From Intestinirhabdus alba (GTDB taxonomy: Bacteria > Pseudomonadota > Gammaproteobacteria > Enterobacterales > Enterobacteriaceae): a stretch of DNA of 64,000 nucleotides. Shown in pieces: positions 35,586-48,488 of the stretch (position 1 is the stretch's first letter; the number at the start of each line of letters is the position of its first letter). The position numbers and the translations under genes were made by a program. The notes beneath the pieces were generated by a model. It made no database searches. It was not told where the DNA came from and worked only from the letters and a program-made list of their open reading frames with translations. Location: the NCBI RefSeq assembly GCF_009711095.1, contig NZ_WMJZ01000009.1, positions 1-64,000 of the forward strand, given 5' to 3'.

Positions 35586-36101
35586 CTATTTTGCGGGCAA
35601 CGACTTTTCCATATGCACCAGCTGCCAGTCGTCGTGCATCTCCATAACGACCTGAAAATCATTATCCAGCCAGAAGCGATAGCCGCCGGGCAGGAAATGG
35701 TGGGTATGCAGATAGAGCATGGTATAACCCTGGCGCTGGCAGAACTCCCCGGCAGCCGCCAGCATCCGGCGGCCGATGCCCTGTCGACGATACTCCCTGT
35801 CAACGTAGCAGCGGCAAATTTCCGCCGTTGTCGCCGGGGTATAGCGTCCGCGCAGCTCGGTGATGCGGTCATCGTAGCGGCAGGCAGCCAGGGTGGCGAC
35901 CAGCTCCCGCTCGCCGTTCCAGGCGCAGAGCAGCAGATTCTCCGGCCGCTGGATAAACTGCTGCCGCAGCCGGAAAACGTCCTCGTCGGCGGCAGGGGTA
36001 GCTCTCCCGGCCCGGAAGAATGCGTTCAGGTGGCTAACCAGAAATAACTGCACCGCAGGAATATCCTCGCGGGATAGCTCGCGCAGCGTAACGGTGTTCA
36101 T
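35586..36101 (-). CDS. GNAT family N-acetyltransferase
   Basis: This 171-residue acetyltransferase has the cofactor-binding loop EYRRQGIGRRML and the following helix GEFCQRQGYTMLYLHTHHFLPGGYRFW. Substrate unknown. The ATG at 36101 with CAGGAG in front is used; the longer frame upstream lacks a ribosome site. It ends just before the riboswitch region and starts 97 bases after the end of dauA on the same strand. It marks the right border of the DNA inserted between ychH and dauA. Confidence 0.88.
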   Translation of the reverse strand: MNTVTLRELSREDIPAVQLFLVSHLNAFFRAGRATPAADEDVFRLRQQFIQRPENLLLCAWNGERELVATLAACRYDDRITELRGRYTPATTAEICRCYVDREYRRQGIGRRMLAAAGEFCQRQGYTMLYLHTHHFLPGGYRFWLDNDFQVVMEMHDDWQLVHMEKSLPAK

Positions 36102-36149
36102 AGCGTGGTGCTCCTGAGGGAAAGCGAACGGAGAGCATAACAAGCTGGG

Positions 36150-36193
36150 CAAAGAAAAGCAGCCGCTGCCGGTTATCAGGGCCGGCAGCGGCG
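36150..36193 (-). terminator. Rho-independent terminator of dauA
   Basis: A perfect 11-bp GC stem (GCCGCTGCCGG, 36162-36172, with its complement at 36182-36192) is followed on the minus strand by GCTTTTCTTT. It begins six bases after the dauA stop. Confidence 0.8.
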
Positions 36194-36198
36194 GCAGG

Positions 36199-37878
36199 TC
36201 ACAGATCCGCGAGCGCCGCCTCGCGGTTGGGGAAGAAGGCCAGGCGTCCCGGAATCGGCTTCACGCCCGCGCGCGCCATCGTGCGCAGCGGCTGGAACTC
36301 AAGGTTGCTGACGCGCAGCTCGCAGCCTTCCGGCAGGCGTTTGACAAAGCGCTGGAAGGCGTCGAGGCCGCCGGCGTCCAGCACCGGCACGGCGTCCCAC
36401 TTCAGCACCAGGATACGTTTGCCCGCCAGCCGCGTCTCCAGATCGTTAAACAGCCCTTCGGCCGCGGCGAAGAACAGAGGGCCGATGACGCGCAGTACCA
36501 GCACGTCGTCCGGAACCTCGACGTTGACCGCCGCCAGGCGGGTCATCCGCGCAATGCGGCGCATAAACAGCAGGGAGGCCAGAACGATCCCGACGCTGAT
36601 GGCGATCACCATATCAAACAGCACCGTCAGCGACATACATATCAGCATGACGATAATGTCATCCTTCGGCGCCTGGCGCAGCAGGTTGACCACCTTGTGC
36701 GCCTCGCTCATATTCCATGCCACCATCAGCAGCAGCGCGGCCATCGCCGACAGCGGCAGCCAGGAGAGCAGCGGCGCGAGAATAAGCAGGGCGAGGATCA
36801 CCAGCAGCGCATGAATGACCGCCGAAATGGGGGAGGTGGCCCCGGCGCGCACGTTGGCCGCCGAGCGGGCGATGGCGGCGGTGGCGGTAATGCCGCCAAA
36901 GAACGGTGCCACGAGGTTGCCTATCCCCTGGCCCACCAGCTCGCTGTTGGCCTTATGTTTGGTGCCGGTCATACCGTCGAGCACCACGGCGCACAGCAGG
37001 GATTCAATCGCCCCGAGCATCGCCATCGAAAACGCCGCCGGCAGCAGGGTGCGCAGGGAGCGCCAGCTCAGGGAGAAATCGGAGCCGGGCATATTCCACG
37101 GCAGCACCAGCTGCGGCAGGAGCTGCGGAATGCCGTTGCCCCGGGTGCCGTCCGCCAGAATATAGTGGAACTGGGAGCCGATGGTGGCGACGCTGCCGCC
37201 CAGCAGGTTGACGATGCCCATCACCGCGCAGCCCGCCAGCAGCGCCGGAAGGTGGCCCGGCAGGCGAATGCCCAGCCGCGGCCAGAAGATCAGCACGCCC
37301 AGGGTCACGATGCCGATGGCGGCGTCGCCGGGGTTGACGGTCGGCAGCGCCATAAACAGCGCGCCCACCTTCTGCAGATAATGTTCCGGAACCTGGGCCA
37401 GCTGCAGGCCGAGAAAATCCTTGATCTGCATGGTGCCGATGGTAATGCCGATCCCGGAGGTAAAACCCAGGGTGACCGAGACGGGAATGTACTCGATCAG
37501 GCGGCCAAAGCGGGCCAGGCCAAAGAGAATCAAAAACACGCCGGACAGCAGGGTGGCGACCAGCAGTCCGGCCAGCCCGAACTGCTGCGAAACCGGATAG
37601 AGGATCACCACGAACGCCGCGGTCGGCCCGGAGACGCTAAAGCGCGAGCCGCCGGTCAGGGCGATGACGATCCCGGCGACCGCCGAGGTGTAAAGGCCGT
37701 ACTGCGGCGCAACGCCGCTGCCAATCGCCAGCGCCATCGCCAGCGGAATGGCGATGATCCCGACGGTGATCCCGGCGATAACGTCACGCATAAAGCGCGA
37801 GGCGGTATATTTTTCTTTCCAACAGGCGTCGATGAGGGCGCGGAAAGGCAACACATGTGAGGAAAATAAGTTGTTCAC
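36199..37878 (-). CDS. dauA: C4-dicarboxylate transporter DauA (SulP/SLC26)
   Basis: This 559-residue protein has the same length as E. coli DauA (YchM) and is very similar throughout. The SulP core has about 14 membrane segments, with [14 protein letters not shown] and [21 protein letters not shown] as family motifs; a cytoplasmic STAS domain follows (about 440-559, with [19 protein letters not shown]). It imports succinate and other dicarboxylates in aerobic, mildly acidic growth and, in E. coli, binds acyl carrier protein through STAS. In E. coli it neighbours ychH and prs; here prs is still next to it. Confidence 0.97.
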   Translation of the reverse strand: MNNLFSSHVLPFRALIDACWKEKYTASRFMRDVIAGITVGIIAIPLAMALAIGSGVAPQYGLYTSAVAGIVIALTGGSRFSVSGPTAAFVVILYPVSQQFGLAGLLVATLLSGVFLILFGLARFGRLIEYIPVSVTLGFTSGIGITIGTMQIKDFLGLQLAQVPEHYLQKVGALFMALPTVNPGDAAIGIVTLGVLIFWPRLGIRLPGHLPALLAGCAVMGIVNLLGGSVATIGSQFHYILADGTRGNGIPQLLPQLVLPWNMPGSDFSLSWRSLRTLLPAAFSMAMLGAIESLLCAVVLDGMTGTKHKANSELVGQGIGNLVAPFFGGITATAAIARSAANVRAGATSPISAVIHALLVILALLILAPLLSWLPLSAMAALLLMVAWNMSEAHKVVNLLRQAPKDDIIVMLICMSLTVLFDMVIAISVGIVLASLLFMRRIARMTRLAAVNVEVPDDVLVLRVIGPLFFAAAEGLFNDLETRLAGKRILVLKWDAVPVLDAGGLDAFQRFVKRLPEGCELRVSNLEFQPLRTMARAGVKPIPGRLAFFPNREAALADL

Positions 37879-37945
37879 AATAATGTTTTATCCATGAGCG
37901 CATCATCTGTCATGTCAATGGCAGGTGAAGGAGGCACCAAATGTA

Positions 37946-38186
37946 TATACCCGGCATACTATAGGCTGCATGTGCGTTGGCTTCGGGTTACTCGTCTTAT
38001 CCATGAGACTCGCCCTGACGGGCCGCCGCTGCGCGGCGTTCAAATCTGCCCCAGGCAGATTTGTCGTCTTACTGCAGTAAGCTCCCGGGGATTAATGAGA
38101 GACATCCCTGTCTCTCACCAGAGGCAGCCAGGGACTGTTCAAAACGCGCTGCGTTTTGTCCTGCAACTCGAATTATTTAGGGTATA
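37946..38186. repeat. Composite ERIC element with internal insert, 241 bp
   Basis: ERIC termini TATACCC and GGGTATA flank a 241-bp unit, about 115 bp longer than the 127-bp consensus. The extra DNA includes a segment with GACTCGCCCTGACGGGCC and CAAATCTGCC, which recurs inverted in the element at 62535-62730, and the CAAAACGC palindrome, which recurs at 20332-20445. It fills the gap between dauA and prs. Confidence 0.85.
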
Positions 38187-38199
38187 AAAGATTACAGAT

Positions 38200-38224
38200 A
38201 AAAAAACCCGCCGCGGCGGGTTTC
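38200..38224 (-). terminator. Rho-independent terminator of prs
   Basis: The stem CCCGCC / GGCGGG with flanking A and T runs gives, on the minus strand, a hairpin followed by seven T. It lies 15 bases beyond the prs stop. Confidence 0.85.
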
Positions 38225-38238
38225 TGGACCGGGTTCGA

Positions 38239-39321
<1,083 letters not shown>

Positions 39322-39452
39322 TCAGCTTGCCCGACCGGGTCGCCATCACTCATGCTCCACGCGCGCAGGCGGCGTCTTATCACGCCGGGGGCACCAAAAG
39401 GCGGTACGCCCGGCGACTCACAGACTCGCCGACTTCCTGAAGCGTGAATGAT

Positions 39453-40304
39453 TCAGACTAGCGCTCTATGGAGCGGGGAAAGGTTAACGCCTTTCGCCAC
39501 AAATCCGTTGAGCCAGGCCGGGGCTTGCTCAAGCACCTGACGGGCCTGGGGTTCCGTATCAAATTCAGCAAAGACACAGGCCCCTGTACCGGTCAGGCGC
39601 GACGGCGCGTATTCTAACAGCCAGGAAAGCGCGGCATCAACCTCGCGAAAACGTTTTCTTGCGATAACCTCGCAATCATTACTGAATTCCCCCTTTAATA
39701 ACGCCTCCGGCGACCTGACCGGCGTGCTGCGCGGCAGCTGCGGATCGTTAAAGATAAGCGGGGTGGGGATGCTCACCCCGGGATGCGCCACCAGATACCA
39801 CTTCTCCGGCGGGCTGGCCGGGGAGAGCCGTTCGCCCACCCCTTCGGCAAAGGCCGCGCGGCCGCGCACGAAAACCGGTACGTCCGCCCCAAGAGTCAGG
39901 CCGAGCGTCGCCAGCTCGTCCTCGCTCAGGCCGCAGCCCCAGAGATGGTTGAGGGCCACCAGCACGGTGGCCGCGTTGGAGGAGCCGCCGCCGAGGCCGC
40001 CGCCCATCGGCAGGCGCTTCTCGACGCTGATGTCGGCACCGCTGCCGGCGGGCAGGCGACCGCTCCGGGCCGCCGCCGTCATCAGCAGGCGCGCGGCGCG
40101 AACGATCAGGTTATCTTCGTTCTCCACGCCCGCAACCGGGGTCAGCAGGCGAATTTCGCCGTCGCTTCGCGGCTCGATGGCCAGCGTGTCGCCATAGTCA
40201 AGAAACTGAAACAGCGTCTGCAGCGTGTGATAGCCATCGGCGCGTCGGCCGGTAATATAGAGAAACAGATTCAGCTTTGCCGGAGAGGGCCACCAGGTCT
40301 TCAT
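39453..40304 (-). CDS. ispE: 4-diphosphocytidyl-2-C-methylerythritol kinase
   Basis: This 283-residue GHMP kinase of the MEP isoprenoid pathway phosphorylates the 2-hydroxyl of CDP-methylerythritol with ATP. It has the N-terminal [16 protein letters not shown] and the glycine-rich ATP loop [14 protein letters not shown]. The ATG overlaps the lolB stop (ATGA), so the two genes are coupled. The 266-base gap to prs holds the prs leader. Confidence 0.97.
   Translation of the reverse strand: MKTWWPSPAKLNLFLYITGRRADGYHTLQTLFQFLDYGDTLAIEPRSDGEIRLLTPVAGVENEDNLIVRAARLLMTAAARSGRLPAGSGADISVEKRLPMGGGLGGGSSNAATVLVALNHLWGCGLSEDELATLGLTLGADVPVFVRGRAAFAEGVGERLSPASPPEKWYLVAHPGVSIPTPLIFNDPQLPRSTPVRSPEALLKGEFSNDCEVIARKRFREVDAALSWLLEYAPSRLTGTGACVFAEFDTEPQARQVLEQAPAWLNGFVAKGVNLSPLHRALV
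39645..39660 (-). promoter_or_regulatory. prs: PurR-like operator for prs inside ispE
   Basis: On the minus strand it reads AAGAAAACGTTTTCGC, a palindrome with CG at the centre, two mismatches from the PurR consensus ANGCAANCGNTTNCNT. I recall the same 16 bases as the PurR operator of E. coli prs, which also lies far upstream in the preceding gene. It should repress prs when purines are plentiful. Confidence 0.6.
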
Positions 40305-40924
40305 TTCACAATCCAGTTATCCATTTTCAACTTAATGCGCCGCTCGCCGTCGGAAAGCTCCATGCTGGCGGGCATGGCGGGCTGCGTTTTGCTGTCATAA
40401 GCGCCGTAAACCACCTTCCAGTTTCTGCCGTTCTGGCCGTAGCGCACCTCGCTCAGGCGATACTGGTCGTCGAGGCGATAGTTGGTGGCGTTGCCCGGCA
40501 GGCCTAAAATCCACTGGCGCAGACTGTTCAGCGGAACCGGCATACCGGTCAGTTTGCCGATCATCTCTTCGGCGTCGTCGTCGACGTAGCGCTGGCCCTT
40601 ATTATCCACCAACTGAACGTTGCCCGGGCGGGCGTTCAGCTCCAGCTCGGTGCTGCCCAGCGGGTTGGTCAGCAGCAGCCGGTAGCGGTCCTGGCCGGTC
40701 TGCTGCCAGAAAAAGCGGGCATAGACCTTATGCTCGTCGGAGAGAAAGGCGAAGGAACCGCGCGTCTGGTATTGATTCAGCTGACGCACCTCCTGCTGAT
40801 GCTGACGCCACTGGGGGGAGTCCGGGCTTTTGCCTGGTCCCTTCGGCGCGTTGAGCGTACAGGCGGTGAGAGCCAGACAGGCCAGGGGGAGCAGGCGGAG
40901 CGGGCGTAAATCAGGCACGGTCAT
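40301..40924 (-). CDS. lolB: Outer-membrane lipoprotein receptor LolB
   Basis: This is a 207-residue lipoprotein with lipobox LTAC (Cys22). LolB accepts lipoproteins from LolA in the periplasm and inserts them into the outer membrane. The E. coli-like order of lolB, ispE, prs with divergent hemA is kept. The typical half-barrel strands and the hydrophobic loop region ([15 protein letters not shown]) can be read. The 305-base gap to hemA contains both promoters and one dispersed repeat. Confidence 0.95.
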   Translation of the reverse strand: MTVPDLRPLRLLPLACLALTACTLNAPKGPGKSPDSPQWRQHQQEVRQLNQYQTRGSFAFLSDEHKVYARFFWQQTGQDRYRLLLTNPLGSTELELNARPGNVQLVDNKGQRYVDDDAEEMIGKLTGMPVPLNSLRQWILGLPGNATNYRLDDQYRLSEVRYGQNGRNWKVVYGAYDSKTQPAMPASMELSDGERRIKLKMDNWIVK

Positions 40925-41037
40925 AATGAGGTCAAATCCTTGAGATAGGTTGTAGTTAGCTAGCGGTCCGAAAAACAGCCGCCGCCCGGCGAAGCAGGGC
41001 TATCGGTTGCTAATGCCACTCTCCCGCAGGGCCGCTG

Positions 41038-41064
41038 GCGACGCTCACGAACGGTTAAGGGACA
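41038..41064 (+). repeat. Short dispersed repeat (27 bp), copy 2
   Basis: Same 27 bases as at 16963-16989, again in an intergenic region and here between divergent lolB and hemA. The repeat has no obvious inverted structure of its own. Confidence 0.6.
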
Positions 41065-41173
41065 CAGCCTAATGCTAGCGTTGACGCGAAAGATCGTCTA
41101 CGTTCTGGTTATCTTAATTTTTCTGCTAAGCCATTACGCCAAAAGGAGTCGCTCTCTTTTATTGGCCACGTGC

Positions 41174-41229
41174 ATCCTGTATGATGCGGGCAGACTAACC
41201 ATATCAACGCTGGTACTATTCCCGCAGAC
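41174..41229 (+). promoter_or_regulatory. hemA: hemA promoter and leader, candidate
   Basis: TATGAT at 41180-41185 is a good -10 element with a GC-rich stretch (GCGGGC) after it. The following leader (CAGACTAACC ... CCCGCAGAC before the ATG) is like that of E. coli hemA, as I recall it. The -35 element is weak. Confidence 0.5.
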
Positions 41230-42486
41230 ATGACCCTTTTAGCACTCGGAATCAATCATAAAACCGCCCCTGTGTCGCTGCGAGAGCGCGTAACGTTTTC
41301 GCCGGACACCCTCGATCGGGCGCTCGACAGCCTGCTGGCGCAGCCGATGGTGCAGGGCGGAGTGGTGCTGTCGACCTGCAACCGCACGGAGCTGTACCTC
41401 AGCGTTGAGGAGCAGGAAGATCTTCGGGAAGCGCTGATTCGCTGGCTGTGCGACTACCACAACCTCAACGAAGAGGAGCTGCGCGAGAGCCTCTACTGGC
41501 ACCAGGACACCGAGGCCGTCAGCCATCTGATGCGCGTTGCCAGCGGCCTGGATTCCCTGGTGCTGGGCGAGCCGCAGATTCTGGGCCAGGTTAAGAAAGC
41601 CTTTGCCGATTCCAGTCGCGGACACCTCCGCGCCAGCGCCCTGGAACGGATGTTTCAGAAATCGTTCTCTGTCGCCAAGCGCGTGCGCACCGAAACCGAC
41701 ATCGGTGCCAGCGCCGTCTCCGTCGCCTTTGCCGCCTGTACCCTTGCCCGACAGATCTTTGAATCTCTCTCCACGGTCACCGTTCTGCTGGTGGGGGCCG
41801 GAGAAACCATCGAGCTGGTGGCGCGTCATCTGCGCGAGCATAAAGTACAGAAGATGATCATCGCCAACCGCACCCGGGAGCGCGCCCAGGCGCTGGCCGA
41901 CGAGGTGGGGGCCGAGGTGATTTCGCTCAGCGATATCGACGCCCGCCTGCAGGACGCGGATATTATTATCAGCTCCACCGCCAGCCCGCTGCCGATTATC
42001 GGTAAAGGAATGGTGGAGCGGGCGCTGAAAGGCCGCCGCAATCAGCCGATGCTGCTGGTGGATATCGCCGTGCCGCGCGACGTGGAGCCGGAGGTCGGCA
42101 AGCTGGCGAACGCCTATCTTTACAGCGTTGACGATCTGCAGAGCATCATTTCGCACAACCTGGCCCAGCGCAAGGCGGCGGCGGCGGAAGCCGAAACCAT
42201 TGTCGCGCAGGAGACCAGCGAATTTATGGCCTGGCTACGGGCCCGCAGCGCCAGCGAAACCATTCGCGAATACCGCAGCCAGTCCGGGCAGGTGCGGGAT
42301 GAGCTGACCGCCAAAGCGCTGGCCTCCCTGCAACAGGGCGGCGACGCGCAGGCCATCCTGCAGGATCTGGCGTGGAAGCTGACCAACCGGCTGATCCACG
42401 CGCCAACCAAATCTCTTCAGCAGGCCGCCCGTGACGGGGATGACGAACGCCTGAGCATTCTGCGCGACAGCCTCGGGCTGGAGTAG
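41230..42486 (+). CDS. hemA: Glutamyl-tRNA reductase
   Basis: This 418-residue enzyme, same length as E. coli HemA, carries out the first committed step of C5-pathway heme synthesis: NADPH reduction of Glu-tRNA to glutamate-1-semialdehyde. The catalytic Cys50 is in STCNRTELY. An NADPH-binding region ([12 protein letters not shown]) and a C-terminal dimerisation helix follow. Its product feeds heme for NarI, among others. No strong Shine-Dalgarno is present, as in E. coli. prfA follows after 38 bases. Confidence 0.97.
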   Translation: MTLLALGINHKTAPVSLRERVTFSPDTLDRALDSLLAQPMVQGGVVLSTCNRTELYLSVEEQEDLREALIRWLCDYHNLNEEELRESLYWHQDTEAVSHLMRVASGLDSLVLGEPQILGQVKKAFADSSRGHLRASALERMFQKSFSVAKRVRTETDIGASAVSVAFAACTLARQIFESLSTVTVLLVGAGETIELVARHLREHKVQKMIIANRTRERAQALADEVGAEVISLSDIDARLQDADIIISSTASPLPIIGKGMVERALKGRRNQPMLLVDIAVPRDVEPEVGKLANAYLYSVDDLQSIISHNLAQRKAAAAEAETIVAQETSEFMAWLRARSASETIREYRSQSGQVRDELTAKALASLQQGGDAQAILQDLAWKLTNRLIHAPTKSLQQAARDGDDERLSILRDSLGLE

Positions 42487-42524
42487 CAGTCCCCCCTTAT
42501 TTTTTATACGGTGAATTGACGCCT

Positions 42525-43606
<1,082 letters not shown>

Positions 43607-43607
<1 letters not shown>

Positions 43608-44437
43608 TGGACTATCAGAGCTGGCTGCGCGACGCGGCGGAGCAGCTGCGGGACAGCGAAAGCCCGCGCCGCGACGCCGGGATCCTGCTTGAGTATGTCA
43701 CCGGCAGGGCGCGCACCTTTATCCTCGCCTTCGGCGAAACGCCGCTGACCGCGGAGGAGCTTACGCGGCTGCAGGTGCTGCTGGCACGCCGTCAGCGGGG
43801 CGAGCCGGTGGCGCATCTGACCGGAGTGCGCGAATTCTGGTCGCTGCCGCTGTACGTTTCGCCGGCCACCCTGATCCCGCGCCCGGACACCGAGTGCCTG
43901 GTTGAACAGGCGCTGGCGCGTATGCCCGCCGGCCGCTGTCGGGTGCTCGATCTTGGCACAGGCAGCGGGGCGATAGCCCTCGCGCTGGCCAGCGAACGTC
44001 CGGACAGCGAAATCACCGCGGTGGACCGGATGCCGGACGCCGTGGCGCTGGCCGTCCGCAATGCCGAACGTCTCGCGATGGGCAACGTCCGCGTATTGCA
44101 GAGCGACTGGTTCAGCGCGCTGGCGGGCCAGCGCTTCGACATGATTGTCAGCAATCCGCCCTATATCGACGAAAACGATCCGCACCTGGCGCAGGGCGAT
44201 GTACGCTTCGAGCCGCGCTCGGCGCTGGTGGCGGACGATGGCGGCATGGCGGATATCGTGCGGATTATCGATCGCTCGCCGCAGGCCCTGACTCCGGGCG
44301 GCTTTCTGCTGCTGGAGCACGGCTGGCGGCAGGGGGCGGCGGTAAGAGAGGCGTTTGTACAGGCGGGCTACTGCGACGTGGAAACCTGCCGCGACTACGG
44401 CGGCAATGAGCGAATCACGCTGGGGCGCATCGCCTGA
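43607..44437 (+). CDS. prmC: Release factor glutamine methyltransferase
   Basis: This 276-residue SAM-dependent methyltransferase modifies the GGQ glutamine of RF1 and RF2. It has SAM-binding VLDLGTGSGAIALAL and the catalytic NPPY at residues 183-186, the same positions as in E. coli PrmC (HemK). It overlaps prfA at its start and sirB2 at its end (TGATGG). Confidence 0.97.
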
Positions 44438-44829
44438 TGGACGCTTTTTCGCTTCTGCTTAACGTACATGTCGCCAGCGTGACGCTGAGTATCGGCCTGT
44501 TTGTGCTGCGCTATTTATGGCAGCTCTGCCGCCCGGCGCAGCCCCCCTCCCGCCTGACGCGCGCGCTGCCGCCGGTTATTGACAGCGTGCTGCTGCTCAG
44601 CGGCATCGGGTTAATGGTGAAAACGCACATCCTGCCGCTTACCGCGGAGGGGACATGGCTGACTGAGAAGTTGTTTGGAGTTATCATTTACGTCGTTTTG
44701 GGTTTTATTGCGCTCGACTACCGTCAAAAGCGCAGCCCGCAGGCACGCTTTATGGCCTTCCTGCTGGCGCTGGTGGTGCTGTACATCATCATTAAACTCG
44801 CCGCCACAAAGTTACCGTTACTGGGGTAA
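44437..44829 (+). CDS. sirB2: SirB2 family integral membrane protein
   Basis: This 130-residue hydrophobic protein has about four membrane spans and matches the SirB2/YchQ family along its length (LLNVHVASVTLSIGLFVLRY at the start). The gene is always found between prmC and sirB1 in enterobacteria. The function is unknown; the name comes from an early screen for Salmonella invasion regulators and is not proof of a regulatory role. Confidence 0.92.
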   Translation: MDAFSLLLNVHVASVTLSIGLFVLRYLWQLCRPAQPPSRLTRALPPVIDSVLLLSGIGLMVKTHILPLTAEGTWLTEKLFGVIIYVVLGFIALDYRQKRSPQARFMAFLLALVVLYIIIKLAATKLPLLG

Positions 44830-44832
44830 GCC

Positions 44833-45642
44833 ATGAGGTCATTAGCTGATTTCGAATTTAATAAAGCGCCGCTGTGCGACGGAATAATCCTCGCCTCTGA
44901 GGCCATTCGCCTCGATTTTCCCGGACAGTTTGTCTGGGATGAACTGGAACGCCTGTTCAGCCTGGCGCAGGAAGAGATTAGCCCGCTGTTGTCGCAGGAT
45001 GAGCGGCTGGAAAAGCTGCTGGCGCTTTTTTACGGCGAATGGGGCTTTACCGATACCCGCGGCGTTTATCGTCTCTCCGATGCGCTGTGGCTCGATCGGG
45101 TGCTGACGCTGCGCCAGGGCAGCGCGGTGTCGCTGGGTGCCATCCTGCTGTGGATCGCCAATCGTCTGGATCTGCCGCTGGTTCCTGTTATTTTTCCGAC
45201 CCAGCTGATTCTGCGCATCGAGTCGGAGGAGGGGGAGATGTGGCTTATTAACCCCTTTAACGGCGAGACGCTGAACGAGCACACCCTCGAGGTGTGGCTG
45301 AAGGGCAACATCAGTCCGGTGGCCGAGCTGTTTAACGAAGATCTCGACGAAGCCGATAACGCCGAGGTGATCCGCAAGCTGCTCGATACGTTAAAGACCT
45401 CTCTGATGGAGGAGCAGCAGATGGAGCTGGCCCTGCGCGCCAGCGAAGCGCTGCTGCAGCTGAACCCGGAAGATCCTTATGAAATTCGCGATCGCGGGCT
45501 GATTTACGCGCAGCTGCAGTGCGAACACGTGGCGCTGACGGATTTAAGCTATTTCGTGGAGCAGTGCCCGGAAGATCCGATCAGCGAAATGATCCGCGCG
45601 CAGATTAACAACATCTCGCACAAGCAGATTGTGCTGCATTAA
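44833..45642 (+). CDS. sirB1: SirB1 family transglutaminase-like/TPR protein
   Basis: This 269-residue cytoplasmic protein of the SirB1 (YchA) family has an N-terminal transglutaminase-like core (about residues 40-170, with RQGSAVSLGAILLWIANRLD) and C-terminal TPR-like helices (ALLQLNPEDPYEIRDRGLIY). No clear catalytic triad can be called, and activity is unknown. It is three bases after sirB2 and 36 before kdsA, in the same operon. Confidence 0.93.
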   Translation: MRSLADFEFNKAPLCDGIILASEAIRLDFPGQFVWDELERLFSLAQEEISPLLSQDERLEKLLALFYGEWGFTDTRGVYRLSDALWLDRVLTLRQGSAVSLGAILLWIANRLDLPLVPVIFPTQLILRIESEEGEMWLINPFNGETLNEHTLEVWLKGNISPVAELFNEDLDEADNAEVIRKLLDTLKTSLMEEQQMELALRASEALLQLNPEDPYEIRDRGLIYAQLQCEHVALTDLSYFVEQCPEDPISEMIRAQINNISHKQIVLH

Positions 45643-45669
45643 TTAATCGATATTTTACTTACCGTTTAA

Positions 45670-46533
<864 letters not shown>

Positions 46534-46584
46534 GCGGGAGCGTTCAGCCCGCTGCCTCAGCGCCTGGCGGGCCGCTGAAACTTT

Positions 46585-46624
46585 ATGCCGGACGGGGCGC
46601 AGGCCGCCGTCCGGCATTTTTTTG
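46585..46624. terminator. Terminator of kdsA, probably bidirectional
   Basis: The 11-bp stem ATGCCGGACGG / CCGTCCGGCAT is followed by seven T on the plus strand. It serves kdsA and stands one base before the stop of the opposing chaA gene, so it may also act for chaA. Confidence 0.88.
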
Positions 46625-47725
46625 TCAGGCAAATATGGTCATCAGATAGGCGGCGAACAGCGCCAGGTGCGCCGCGCCGTTCAGCACGTTGGTGCGCCCG
46701 GTTGAGAAGGAGAGCTGACAGAGCATCAGCGAGGCGATCATCACCACCATTTCCGGTGCCTCCAGGGCGAAGATCAGCGTATTACCAGTCGCCCAGGCGA
46801 TAAGCGTCACCACAGGCACCGTCAGGGAGATGGTGGCCAGCACCGAACCAAAGAAGAGGTTCATGGCGCGCTGTACCTGATTGCTCAGCACCGCCCTTAG
46901 CGCACCCAGCCCTTCCGGGGAGAGAATAAGCAGGGCCACGAGGAAGCCGGTAAAGGCCACCGGCGCGTTCAGCTCGCCCAGCAGCATCTCCAGCGGTGCG
47001 GCGTTCATCTTGGTCACCGCGATCACCGCAATGAGGTGCACGATCAGCCAGACCGCGTGCCACAGGTTGCTGTGCGCGGAAGGTTTGCCGTGGTGCGGAT
47101 CGTCATCATCGCCATCGTCTTCATGCTCGTAAACAAACAGGCTCTGATGGGTTTTGGTCTGGATCAGCAGGAACACGCCGTACATGGCGGCGGAAATCAG
47201 CGCCACCAGCAGCGCCTGGCCGGTGGTGAAATTCGCGCCTGAGAGCGTCATCGGGAAGACCAGCACGATAATCGCCAGCGGGAACAGGGCGATCAGATAC
47301 TGCTTGATGCCGAACAGGTTCATATGCTGAGTGGCAAACTTCCGGCCGCCGAGCAGCAGGGAAAAGCCTACCAGCCCGCCGGTGACAATCATAATGATGG
47401 AATAGAGGGTGTCGCGCATCAGGGTCGGCGCGGCGTCACCGGTGGCCATCAGTGCGGAAATCAGGCTGACCTCAAGGATCACCACCGAAAGGCTTAAAAT
47501 TAATGAACCGTAGGGTTCGCCAAGCCGGTGGGCCAGTACATCCGCATGGCGCACCACGCTGAAGGCGCTGCTTAAGATGCCGACCAGAGCGAGAATATTA
47601 ATGCCGATAACCGCTGGTAACGACGCGCTGTTGCCCCATAAAAACAGCACGACCAGCGCCAGCGCCGGGAAAATAAGGGAGGACTCCTTGTGGCGGGTTT
47701 TTACCGCCTCTTGCGTATGCGTCAT
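46625..47725 (-). CDS. chaA: Sodium(potassium, calcium)/proton antiporter ChaA
   Basis: This 366-residue CaCA-type exchanger has eleven or so spans. Each half carries an acidic exchange motif (SVVILEVSLISALMATGDAA and LLILSPEGLGALRAVLSNQ), and an acidic, His-rich cytoplasmic loop (DDGDDDDPHHG) lies in between. It exports Na+, K+ and Ca2+ in exchange for protons at high pH. It is convergent with kdsA. In E. coli chaB and chaC follow it on the same side; here an ERIC element lies between chaA and chaB, and their orientation is divergent. Confidence 0.96.
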   Translation of the reverse strand: MTHTQEAVKTRHKESSLIFPALALVVLFLWGNSASLPAVIGINILALVGILSSAFSVVRHADVLAHRLGEPYGSLILSLSVVILEVSLISALMATGDAAPTLMRDTLYSIIMIVTGGLVGFSLLLGGRKFATQHMNLFGIKQYLIALFPLAIIVLVFPMTLSGANFTTGQALLVALISAAMYGVFLLIQTKTHQSLFVYEHEDDGDDDDPHHGKPSAHSNLWHAVWLIVHLIAVIAVTKMNAAPLEMLLGELNAPVAFTGFLVALLILSPEGLGALRAVLSNQVQRAMNLFFGSVLATISLTVPVVTLIAWATGNTLIFALEAPEMVVMIASLMLCQLSFSTGRTNVLNGAAHLALFAAYLMTIFA

Positions 47726-47978
47726 TATTGTTCTCCATGTCCGCAGGTGTTGTAGACGCTCCCCCGCCTCAAAGCCAGGGCCTGCTCCGGCCTGAAAGAG
47801 CCGCAGCGCTGGTGAAAGGGGAGAATGTCATTATAAGTGGGTTAAAGATGGTGAAAAATAGCAGAAACCGCGCGATAACTGGCGTTTTTTTACTTAATTT
47901 TACCGGGTTACTGTTTTAACGGCCTGAAAAGCGAGAAAAAGACTTTCTGGGTAAGAGAGTGTTTAATTAACAAAAACT

Positions 47979-48104
47979 TATACCCGTCATACTTCAAGTT
48001 GCATGTGCGTTGGCTTCCTTGCTCACCCCGGTCACTTACTCCAGTAAGCTCCCGGGGACTCACTGCGTTTCCGCCTTCCTGCAACTTGAATTATTTAGGG
48101 TATA
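47979..48104. repeat. ERIC element, 126 bp
   Basis: Termini TATACCC and GGGTATA with the full ERIC core (GCTCACCCCGGTCACTTACT, then AGTAAGCTCCCGGGGACTCA). It is in the chaA-chaB gap. Together with its flanks it accounts for most of that 468-base non-coding stretch. Confidence 0.93.
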
Positions 48105-48193
48105 TATTTGCATTAAAACAAAAGTCGCGGCGGGCTTGCGGGGGGAGGGATCGCCGACCACACTGTTTATTTAATCCGCAACAGGAGCCTGTT

Positions 48194-48421
48194 ATGCCTT
48201 ATTCAGCGAAAAGCGAACTGCCGGAAAATGTCCGTAGCGTGCTGCCTTCCCACGCGCAGGATATTTATAAAGAGGCGTTCAATAGCGCCTGGGACCAGTA
48301 CAGCGATCCGGCGGACAGGCGTGAGAACGCCGGGCGGGAAGAGACCGCGCACAAGGTCGCCTGGGCGGCGGTAAAAAAGGCGTATCGGAAAGGTGATGAT
48401 AAGTGGCATAAAAAAAGCTAG
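48194..48421 (+). CDS. chaB: ChaB family protein
   Basis: This 75-residue basic protein of the ChaB family is proposed as a regulator of ChaA in E. coli. It begins PYSAKSELPENVRSVLPSHA and ends in KKAYRKGDDKWHKKS. The ATG at 48194 with AGGAG in front is the real start; the longer frame runs into the ERIC element. A small GC hairpin (GCGCC GTCC GGCGC) follows the stop and may act as a weak terminator. chaC is not present behind it. Confidence 0.93.
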   Translation: MPYSAKSELPENVRSVLPSHAQDIYKEAFNSAWDQYSDPADRRENAGREETAHKVAWAAVKKAYRKGDDKWHKKS

Positions 48422-48488
48422 CGCCGTCCGGCGCATTGCTTTATCTGACGTTGCCCGCCCCTGCCGTACCCCCGGAAACGGGGCCGGG

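Noticed and set aside
46534-47978. ldr toxin/antitoxin repeats that lie near chaA in E. coli
   Set aside because: The kdsA-chaA gap is only 91 bases and holds a terminator; no small toxin frame or long direct repeat is there.
47999-48193. N-terminal extension of chaB
   Set aside because: The extra codons lie within and just after the ERIC element; the ATG at 48194 has AGGAG and gives the family start.
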